A stretch of 7,070 nucleotides of DNA from an uncultured Clostridia bacterium. Its GTDB lineage: Bacteria > Bacillota > Clostridia > TANB77 > CAG-465. This document shows, in pieces, positions 1 to 5,224 of the stretch. Where the stretch lies: contig CANRAK010000066.1 in NCBI GenBank assembly GCA_947628575.1, positions 1-7,070 on the forward strand, written 5' to 3'. Below the pieces are notes generated by a model. The model worked only from the letters and a program-made list of their open reading frames with translations, was not told where the DNA came from and searched no databases. The translations under genes and the position numbers were made by a program. The stretch's first letter is position 1. Each line of letters opens with the position of its first letter.

Positions 1-1
1 A

Positions 2-82
2 TTAAATTTAGAATATAAACAACTTTATGAAAAACAGCAAACAGAAATAGAGCTACTAGAGAGGAGACTTAATGAAAGATAA
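2..82 (+). CDS. 3' end of an unidentified coiled-coil-like protein (partial)
   Basis: Only the last 26 codons are in the window, in the one + frame open from the left edge; they end at TAA 80-82. The visible peptide is charged and helical (rich in Glu, Lys, Arg, Gln). Hydrophobic residues recur at heptad-like spacing near its end (Tyr9, Ile16, Leu19, Leu23 of the visible part), suggesting a coiled coil or amphipathic helix. The frame overlaps the next gene's start by 11 bases and contains that gene's ribosome binding site, so the two are probably translationally coupled. In S. pyogenes the gene before sipA encodes the tip adhesin Cpa, so this could be the cytoplasmic tail of a tip adhesin. 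However, no sorting motif or membrane helix is visible, and 26 charged residues is long for such a tail. Function is left open. Confidence 0.55.
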   Translation, partial: LNLEYKQLYEKQQTEIELLERRLNER

Positions 83-629
83 AGTTACCGAATCTATTCT
101 CCCAGAAACTGTTATAAAACAAAAAAAGAAAAAAGCTTTAGATAAAGAAGACATGCTATATTTCTTTTTCAAAGTATTTGCAGTTATTATAATTGCAATA
201 GTACTTTTAAGAAGTATTTATGGTATAGAGTTTGTTGAAGGACAAAATATGTATCCTTCAATAAAAGATGGAGATGTTGTAGTATATTTTAGGATAAACT
301 CACAATATCAAAATAATGAAGTGATTTCATTTAGAAAAGATGTTTCAAATTATATTGGAAGAATTGTAGCACAAGCTGGAGATATTGTTGAAATTACGGA
401 AGATGGAGATCTTATAGTAAATGGAAATGTGCAACAAGAAGAAATATACTTTGATACATACCCAGACAATGCGTCAGGAATAACTTTTCCATATGTAGTA
501 GACGATGGCTGTGTATTTGTTCTTGGAGATTACAGAACAAATGCAGTAGATAGTAGACATTTTGGACAAGTATCTTTAAAAGAGATAAATGGTAAAGTTA
601 TATCTATTATTCGAAGACGTGGATTTTAA
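72..629 (+). CDS. sipA: SipA-like inactive signal peptidase I homologue (pilus assembly factor)
   Basis: The 185-residue protein has the S26/signal peptidase I layout: a Lys-rich cytoplasmic N-terminus (16-21), one membrane helix (about 30-50), then an extracytoplasmic domain. The box around the nucleophile reads EGQNMYPSIKDGD, where active enzymes have G-x-S-M-x-P-T-L, so Asn59 sits at the catalytic Ser position. In the second box (YIGRIVAQAGD) Gly97 replaces the general-base Lys of the usual V-K-R. The last box, LGDYRTNAVDSRHFG (151-165), keeps the family signature. The fold is therefore kept while both dyad residues are gone. S. pyogenes SipA (LepA) of the FCT pilus locus also lacks Ser and Lys and is needed for pilus polymerisation. 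The gene sits directly before a Spy0128-type pilin and a class B sortase, so I infer the same non-proteolytic role. The start follows GAGGAG at 61-66. Confidence 0.88.
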   Translation: MKDKVTESILPETVIKQKKKKALDKEDMLYFFFKVFAVIIIAIVLLRSIYGIEFVEGQNMYPSIKDGDVVVYFRINSQYQNNEVISFRKDVSNYIGRIVAQAGDIVEITEDGDLIVNGNVQQEEIYFDTYPDNASGITFPYVVDDGCVFVLGDYRTNAVDSRHFGQVSLKEINGKVISIIRRRGF

Positions 630-670
630 ATTTGGTATAAATATATGAAAATATATTTTATATAATGAAA

Positions 671-676
671 AGAGGT
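671..676 (+). promoter_or_regulatory. Ribosome binding site of the major pilin gene
   Basis: AGAGGT lies 9 bases before the ATG at 686. An in-frame ATG at 665 gives seven more residues, but it lies upstream of this site and only AT-rich sequence precedes it. The 686 start is therefore preferred. It leaves a standard signal peptide beginning MRTKK. Confidence 0.65.
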
Positions 677-685
677 AAAGAAAAA

Positions 686-1843
686 ATGAGAACAAAGAAA
701 ATTTTAATGGCTATGTTAGCAATTGTAGTTTTTGTTTCAATGGGAGTTGTATTTGCAGCAAATGTACCAGCAGAAGTAAAAACAAACGCAGAGATTGTCA
801 TAAATAAAAAAGTTACTGCAAGTGATGGCTTACTACCAGATGTTACAGAGTTTAAGTTTAATTTAGAAAAAGTAAGATATACACTTGCTAAAGATGGTGT
901 TGAAGTAATAGGTGATTTAAGTTATATGCCAGAAGGTGGCGAACTAACTATACCAGTTACACCAAATGGTGAAAATACTGAAAAGAATGGCTCTATGACA
1001 TACTCTTTAGACTTTTCAGATAAAGAAGTAGGTGTTTATAGATATAAATTAACTGAACAAAATGGTGGTGTTGAAGGTGTAGAATATGATAACAAAACAT
1101 ACTACATTGATATATATGTAATTAATCAAATTGATGAAGAAACAGGAGTACCAACAGGTAAAGTAACAGTTTCAGATATGGTTGTTTGGGAAAAAACAGA
1201 AGATAGTGAGACTAAGAAAACAAGAAGTGATGCTGATAATACACCAAATAAATTAGAGTATCCATTTATAAGTAAATATGAGACTTCTGCAGATTTAAGT
1301 GTTGCCAAAGTAGTAAAAGGTAACTATGCAAACTTAAATCAAGAATTTGAATTTAAAGTTACATTAGACAACTTAGCTGATGGTGAAACATACACTATTG
1401 AATATTATCAAAATGGTGAAAAAGTAGAAGGAACAATAAATGAAAATCCTACTACTGTTAAAAAAGAAAATGGAGCAATAACACTAAAATTAAAAAACGG
1501 AGAAAAATTTGTAGTAAAAGGATTACCAGCAAATGCAAAATATACTGTAGTTGAAAACCAAGAAGCTACATATACTGGTGAATATAAAGCTTATGGTGAA
1601 GAAGCTACAGGAGAAAGAACTGGAAAATCTGATATGGGACAAGATGTTACAGTTACAGGAACACTTTTTGATAACAAAGTAGAAAATGGTGTACTTTCAA
1701 ATGAGGAAGTTACTTATACAAATACAAAAGAATATACTGCTCCAACAGGTATTATAGTTAGTGTATTACCTTTTGTTGTAGGTGTTGTATTAGTTGGTGC
1801 GTTATTTGTTGTAGTTTCTAATAAAAGAAGCCAAGAAGAATAA
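686..1843 (+). CDS. fctA: Spy0128/FctA-type major pilin, two isopeptide-type domains
   Basis: This 385-residue secreted protein is the likely pilus shaft subunit. It has a signal peptide (1 to about 25, cleavage near VFA/ANV), an N-terminal domain (about 35-197), a C-terminal domain (about 200-348), a sorting motif TAPTG (351-355), a membrane helix (about 355-376) and the tail SNKRSQEE. Against S. pyogenes Spy0128 from memory, the C-domain keeps the whole isopeptide triad: Lys208 (SVAK), Glu290 (VVENQ) and Asn346 (YTNTK). The N-domain keeps Lys41 (INKK) and Glu124 (KLTEQ), but the acceptor Asn position reads FISKY, with Ser196. Lys189 lies seven residues before that site, the same offset as the polymerising Lys161 of Spy0128. 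TAPTG resembles the EVPTG of Spy0128. The dedicated class B sortase gene begins 18 bases downstream. The 665 ATG would give 392 residues. Confidence 0.9.
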   Translation: MRTKKILMAMLAIVVFVSMGVVFAANVPAEVKTNAEIVINKKVTASDGLLPDVTEFKFNLEKVRYTLAKDGVEVIGDLSYMPEGGELTIPVTPNGENTEKNGSMTYSLDFSDKEVGVYRYKLTEQNGGVEGVEYDNKTYYIDIYVINQIDEETGVPTGKVTVSDMVVWEKTEDSETKKTRSDADNTPNKLEYPFISKYETSADLSVAKVVKGNYANLNQEFEFKVTLDNLADGETYTIEYYQNGEKVEGTINENPTTVKKENGAITLKLKNGEKFVVKGLPANAKYTVVENQEATYTGEYKAYGEEATGERTGKSDMGQDVTVTGTLFDNKVENGVLSNEEVTYTNTKEYTAPTGIIVSVLPFVVGVVLVGALFVVVSNKRSQEE

Positions 1844-1861
1844 AAGGAGATTAGATTAAAT

Positions 1862-2590
1862 ATGGCATATAAACTAATAAAATTTGCAGATAAAATATTG
1901 AATGTTCTAATATATACAGTTCTTATAATTGCATTTTTATTCTGTTTATATGCTTTATTTGATACTATTAGGCTATATGTTAGAGCATCTAACTACTCAG
2001 TAAGCTATTTAAAACCTACAAAAGAAGATCCAGCAAAAGCTTTTTCAAGATTAAAAAAGATAAATAAGGATGTATGTGCATGGATTACAATTGATGGAAC
2101 TAGTATAGATTATCCAGTAGTTAGAGGCAAAACTAATGCAGAATATTTAAGTAAAGATGTGTATAAAAATTATTCTGTAGCAGGTTCTATATTTTTAGAT
2201 TATAGAAATTCTACTGACTTAAAAGATTTACATTCTATAATTTTTGGACATCACATGGACGGGGGCGCAATGTTTGGTGATGTCAAGAAGTTTATAGATA
2301 AAGATTTTTTTGATAAAAATAAAACAGGTACTATTTATACAAATGATGGAGTATATGATTTGGATGTGTTTGCATTTATAGATACTGATGCGTATGACAG
2401 ATATATCTATAGTGTAAATAAAGATGATACATCAAAACAGCAAGAACTTATAGATTATATTAAGAAAGTTAGTATAAATTATAGAGAAATAAATTTAAAA
2501 GAGAATGATATAATAATAGCTCTGTCTACTTGCTCATCAGCAACAACAAATGGCAGAGATGTATTACTTGTAAGATTAAATGAAAACTAG
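1862..2590 (+). CDS. srtB: Class B sortase, pilus polymerising
   Basis: A 242-residue membrane-bound transpeptidase with an N-terminal membrane helix (about 14-36) and an extracytoplasmic sortase domain. Catalytic His130 is in IIFGHHM, nucleophile Cys224 in LSTCSS (the TLxTC-type motif) and Arg232 in TNGRDVLLVRL. The WITIDGTSIDYPVVRG stretch (about 75-90) and the helical insert between His and Cys (about 195-206) are typical of class B. Class B sortases were first known for anchoring NPQTN-type haem proteins, but the pilus sortases paired with Spy0128-type pilins in S. pyogenes are also class B. Its position between the two pilin genes points to joining FctA-like subunits through their TAPTG motif and a pilin lysine. 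AAAGGAGA (1843-1850) is the ribosome binding site. The stop codon overlaps the ribosome binding site of the next gene. Confidence 0.93.
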   Translation: MAYKLIKFADKILNVLIYTVLIIAFLFCLYALFDTIRLYVRASNYSVSYLKPTKEDPAKAFSRLKKINKDVCAWITIDGTSIDYPVVRGKTNAEYLSKDVYKNYSVAGSIFLDYRNSTDLKDLHSIIFGHHMDGGAMFGDVKKFIDKDFFDKNKTGTIYTNDGVYDLDVFAFIDTDAYDRYIYSVNKDDTSKQQELIDYIKKVSINYREINLKENDIIIALSTCSSATTNGRDVLLVRLNEN

Positions 2591-2598
2591 GAGGTGAT
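2589..2598 (+). promoter_or_regulatory. Consensus Shine-Dalgarno site preceding a TTG start
   Basis: AGGAGGTGAT is a full-length match to the anti-Shine-Dalgarno end of 16S rRNA. It overlaps the TAG stop of the sortase gene (2588-2590) and sits 5 bases before TTG at 2604. It decides the start of the minor pilin gene, where no ATG is placed near the beginning of the signal peptide. It probably makes up for the weak start codon. Confidence 0.85.
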
Positions 2599-2603
2599 TA
2601 GAA

Positions 2604-3188
2604 TTGAAATTTAAACATATTTTATTTGGTGCATTACTAGTGTTTTGCGTAATGCTTATGAAAGATGTAAGTGCTGTAACATTAGAAAATATACCATTAG
2701 AAGTTAATATTGTAAATAAAAATTCTAATCAAAGTGAAACTGATAGATTTATATTTGAGTTGACACCTGAAAATATAGAAAATCCTATGCCAGAAGGGTC
2801 TGAAAGTGGTGTGTATAGATTTACAGCAGATAAAGCTGGTATATATAATCTATGTAGTATATCTTTTAATGAGCCAGGCATATACAAGTATAATGTTCAT
2901 CAAGTTAAAGGAGATAATCCATTATGCAAATATGATGATACAGTATATACATTAGTAATATCTGTTGAAGATTCGTTAGATTATACAACTTTAGAAACAT
3001 ATACTACTATTGTTAAAGAAGGTGTGGAAGAAAAGCAAGAAACTCTATATTTTGAAAATGAATTAAGTTCTAACGGCTATGATTTTGAACTACCAGATAC
3101 ATCAGATATAACTGTATATGGGCTAATATTAATAGCAGTAATTTCGACATTTGGAATAGTAAAAGTAAAAAGAAAAATGTGTAAATAA
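2604..3188 (+). CDS. FctB-like minor/basal pilin with LPDTS sorting signal
   Basis: This 194-residue protein starts at TTG. It has a signal peptide (1-24, cleavage likely after VSA), a single Spy0128-type domain (about 28-155), the sorting motif LPDTS (163-167), a membrane helix (about 169-186) and a basic tail KVKRKMCK. Conserved positions of an isopeptide domain are partly visible: Lys39 (NIVNK) and Asn152 (YFENE). The usual catalytic Glu after GIYKY is Gln100. Cys84 and Cys108 lie in the mature domain and could form a disulfide. As the last gene after the sortase, and with one domain, it matches the place of FctB, the basal subunit of S. pyogenes pili. LPDTS differs from the major pilin's TAPTG, so it is probably handed to another sortase for wall anchoring. 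Overall identity to FctB is not obvious by eye, so the role rests on domain type and position. Confidence 0.8.
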   Translation: MKFKHILFGALLVFCVMLMKDVSAVTLENIPLEVNIVNKNSNQSETDRFIFELTPENIENPMPEGSESGVYRFTADKAGIYNLCSISFNEPGIYKYNVHQVKGDNPLCKYDDTVYTLVISVEDSLDYTTLETYTTIVKEGVEEKQETLYFENELSSNGYDFELPDTSDITVYGLILIAVISTFGIVKVKRKMCK

Positions 3189-3195
3189 TAGATAG

Positions 3196-3228
3196 CAGAG
3201 GTATAGTTTTAAGTACCTCTGTTTTGTT
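3196..3228 (+). terminator. Rho-independent terminator of the pilus operon
   Basis: CAGAGGTA (3196-3203) pairs perfectly with TACCTCTG (3214-3221) around a 10-base loop, followed by TTTTGTT. It lies 8 bases after the minor pilin stop and closes the pilus gene cluster. Confidence 0.88.
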
Positions 3229-3296
3229 ATTATAGCTAATTTTCAATGTGACAAAACTAGACCCTAAAAACGCTATAAATTTAATTGAAAAACAGG

Positions 3297-3335
3297 AACC
3301 ATCTCGTTATAATTATCTTTGATAAGGAGATGGTT
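3297..3335 (+). promoter_or_regulatory. Inverted repeat overlapping the rpn ribosome binding site
   Basis: AACCATCTC (3297-3305) and GAGATGGTT (3327-3335) are a perfect 9-bp inverted repeat around a 21-base loop. The 3' arm covers the GAG half of the Shine-Dalgarno AAGGAG (3324-3329) and ends 3 bases before the ATG at 3339, with a T run beginning in the arm (3334-3338). In RNA it could hide the ribosome binding site and limit transposase-family expression, or act as an attenuator. RNA structures that sequester transposase start sites are known in IS200-type elements. Its action here is inference. Confidence 0.5.
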
Positions 3336-3338
3336 TTT

Positions 3339-4259
3339 ATGATAAATGAAAAACAATATACAGCAACAAATGATTATGTATTTAAAAGGATATTTGGACA
3401 TGCTGGTAATGAAAAAATAACAAAGAGATTTATAAAATGTATAACCGGGGTAGAATATAATGAAATAGAGTTAGATAATACTCCAATATTAGAAGCAGAT
3501 TTAATAAATAGTAAAATGGGAGTATTAGATGTATTTATAGAAGGAGAAAAAGATACAAATATAGATATAGAAATGCAAGTAACGTCAAAAGAGTATATGG
3601 CAGATAGGATATTATGGTATTGGTCAAAGTTGTATTCAAAAGATTTAGAAAAAGGAAAAGAATATTCACAAACAAAAAAGACAATATGTATATTAATAGC
3701 AGATTTTAAATTAAAAAATTTAAAAAATATACCAAAATATATGACAAAATGGAATATAAGGGAGGACGAATATAGAGAGGAAATCTTGACAGATAAACTT
3801 GAAATATATATAATAGAACTAGAAAAGTTAAAAGAAGGGTATAAAGATAAAAATAAAGAGTTAATAGATTGGTGTGAGTTCATAAAAGCACCAGAAAGTT
3901 TAGATAAGTCTGTTATAGAAAGGAATGAGTATATAAAGATGGCAAGTGAAGAATTAGAAAAAGTAAACAACGATAAAAAAGAAAGAAGACTAGCAGAATT
4001 AAGAGAAAAAGCAATACTAGATGAAATTGCCATAAGGAATACTGGATATAACGATGGAAAAGCAGAAGGAATAAAAGAAGGAATAAAGGAAGGTATCAAA
4101 GAAGGTATAAAAGAGGGAAGAAAAAGCGGAATAAAAGAAGGAGAGAAAAAAGAAAAAATAAATATTGCTAAAAAATTGTTAAATATGAAAATGAATATAG
4201 ATACAATAATTGAAGCAACAGGATTAACTAAAGAAGAAATAGAAAGTATAAAAAAATAA
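3339..4259 (+). CDS. Rpn/PD-(D/E)XK nuclease transposase-family protein
   Basis: A 306-residue protein of the Rpn (YhgA-like) recombination-promoting nuclease/putative transposase group. The N-terminus has the usual opening, with TNDYVFKRIFG at residues 10-20. The nuclease core shows Asp64 (GVLDVFIEG) and Glu78-x-Gln80 (NIDIEMQV), fitting the D...E-x-Q form of PD-(D/E)XK. A Lys/Glu-rich helical stretch (about 195-235) leads to a tandem Gly-Ile-Lys-Glu repeat (about 244-267), then a C-terminal helix pair ending in a typical TGLTKEEI segment. The 3339 start follows AAGGAG (3324-3329). An earlier in-frame ATG at 3285 adds 18 residues but lacks a ribosome binding site and precedes the hairpin. 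About 35 of 40 Ile codons are ATA, a stronger bias than in the bile salt hydrolase gene. It is flanked by terminators and unrelated in function to its neighbours. No terminal repeats or target duplications were seen. Confidence 0.88.
   Translation: MINEKQYTATNDYVFKRIFGHAGNEKITKRFIKCITGVEYNEIELDNTPILEADLINSKMGVLDVFIEGEKDTNIDIEMQVTSKEYMADRILWYWSKLYSKDLEKGKEYSQTKKTICILIADFKLKNLKNIPKYMTKWNIREDEYREEILTDKLEIYIIELEKLKEGYKDKNKELIDWCEFIKAPESLDKSVIERNEYIKMASEELEKVNNDKKERRLAELREKAILDEIAIRNTGYNDGKAEGIKEGIKEGIKEGIKEGRKSGIKEGEKKEKINIAKKLLNMKMNIDTIIEATGLTKEEIESIKK
4068..4142 (+). repeat. Tandem 12-base repeats encoding Gly-Ile-Lys-Glu
   Basis: Five copies of GGW-ATH-AAR-GAR (4068-4115 as four in a row, and 4128-4139) surround one diverged copy (4116-4127, Gly-Arg-Lys-Ser), then a partial GGA. 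They encode the Gly-x-x-Glu helical repeat common near the C-terminus of this protein family. Copies differ at wobble positions (ATA/ATC, AAA/AAG, GGA/GGT), so the array is not a very recent duplication. Copy number may vary between paralogues. Confidence 0.8.
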
Positions 4260-4270
4260 GTTATAAAAAG

Positions 4271-4303
4271 CAACTGATTTAATTGCTAATCAGTTGTTTT
4301 TTT
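4271..4303 (+). terminator. Rho-independent terminator after rpn, possibly bidirectional
   Basis: CAACTGATT (4271-4279) pairs perfectly with AATCAGTTG (4288-4296) around an 8-base loop, followed by seven T (4297-4303). The 5' arm is preceded by AAAAAG, so the minus strand also shows a hairpin followed by several T. No minus-strand gene needs it. Confidence 0.9.
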
Positions 4304-4331
4304 GGTATCATATTTATATGAGGGGATAAAA

Positions 4332-5204
4332 ATGGAATTAGTAAAAGTAGGAGAAAAAACATATTATATAAAAAATAATACTAATATTGGTGTATATAAA
4401 GTAAGTGACAATGATGTATATTTAATTGATACAGGAAATGATAAAGAGGCTGGTAAAAAAATCCTTAAAATTGTAAATGAACAAGGATGGAATGTAAAAG
4501 GTATAGTTTCTACACATTCACATGCAGACCATATTGGTGGAAATAAAGTTATACAAGATAGAACAGACTGTGTGATACTTGCAAATAAAATAGAAAAAAG
4601 CTTTACAGAATATACTATTTTAGAGTCTTCTTTATTATATGGTTCACATCCTTTTAAAGAATTGACTAATAAATTTTTAATGGCAAAAGAGACAAAAGTA
4701 TTAGATATTGAAGATAACTTGCCTGAAGGACTAGAGTATTTTGATTTAAAGGGTCACTCTTTTGATATGATAGGTATAAAAACAAGCGATGACATATATT
4801 TTTTAGCAGATTCATTATTTAGTACAGAAACAATAGAAAAATATCATTTATTCTTTTTATATGATGTTAAAGAGTATCTTAACACATTAGATTTTTTAAC
4901 TACTTTAAAAGGAAAATTATATATTCCATCACATTGTGAAGCAACTGATGATATTACTAATCTTATTAAAATAAATAGAGAAAAGATAGCTGAAATTTGT
5001 AATGAGATTTGTAATATATGTAGTCAAGAAAAAACATTTGAAGAGATTTTAAAATCTATTTTTGATAAATATAATTTAGTTATGAATGTAAATCAATATG
5101 TACTTATTGGTAGTACTGTAAAATCATATTTATCATATCTATATGACGAAGGTAAATTAACATATAAAATTTTAGATAATAAAATGCTTTGGATAGTGAG
5201 ATAA
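4332..5204 (+). CDS. Metallo-beta-lactamase-fold hydrolase with C-terminal helical domain
   Basis: A 290-residue cytoplasmic metallohydrolase. The zinc-binding set of the family is complete: THSHADHIGG (His62, His64, Asp66, His67), GHSFD (His142), FLADSLF (Asp160) and IPSHCE (His201). The LIDTGN stretch at 31-36 is the usual strand-turn before the active site. The part after about residue 210 is helical and ends in a strand pair (about 255-290) that could be a winged-helix domain, as in several clostridial MBL proteins. The substrate cannot be told: glyoxalase II, lactonase and thioesterase relatives share these motifs. The start follows AGGGG (4321-4325). An upstream in-frame start at 4302 would lie inside the terminator. 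A bile salt hydrolase gene begins 20 bases downstream, so the two are likely co-transcribed. No signal peptide is seen. Confidence 0.87.
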   Translation: MELVKVGEKTYYIKNNTNIGVYKVSDNDVYLIDTGNDKEAGKKILKIVNEQGWNVKGIVSTHSHADHIGGNKVIQDRTDCVILANKIEKSFTEYTILESSLLYGSHPFKELTNKFLMAKETKVLDIEDNLPEGLEYFDLKGHSFDMIGIKTSDDIYFLADSLFSTETIEKYHLFFLYDVKEYLNTLDFLTTLKGKLYIPSHCEATDDITNLIKINREKIAEICNEICNICSQEKTFEEILKSIFDKYNLVMNVNQYVLIGSTVKSYLSYLYDEGKLTYKILDNKMLWIVR

Positions 5205-5224
5205 TAAATTAAGGAGGAATTAAT

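Noticed and set aside
1126..1308. Minus-strand open frame of 60 codons within the major pilin gene
   Set aside because: It lies wholly inside a well supported gene and has no recognisable motif.
3248..3279. Possible rpn promoter, GTGACA (3248-3253) and TATAAA (3274-3279)
   Set aside because: The 20-base spacer is too long and the boxes are weak in such AT-rich DNA; a promoter must lie near here but I cannot place it.
3374..4273. Long minus-strand open frame (299 codons) opposite rpn
   Set aside because: The product is low-complexity Phe/Ser/Ile-rich with repeated Pro-Ser-Phe-Ile units that are simply the antisense of the GIKE repeats. It has no domain, and the + strand gene has clear motifs and a ribosome binding site.
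3229..4303. A complete insertion sequence bounded by the two hairpins
   Set aside because: The hairpin at 3297-3335 and the one at 4271-4296 share no sequence, and no terminal inverted repeats or target duplications are visible.
4302..4331. Extended N-terminus of the MBL hydrolase (10 extra residues)
   Set aside because: The extension begins in the T tract of the preceding terminator and has no ribosome binding site; the ATG at 4332 has AGGGG at a good distance.
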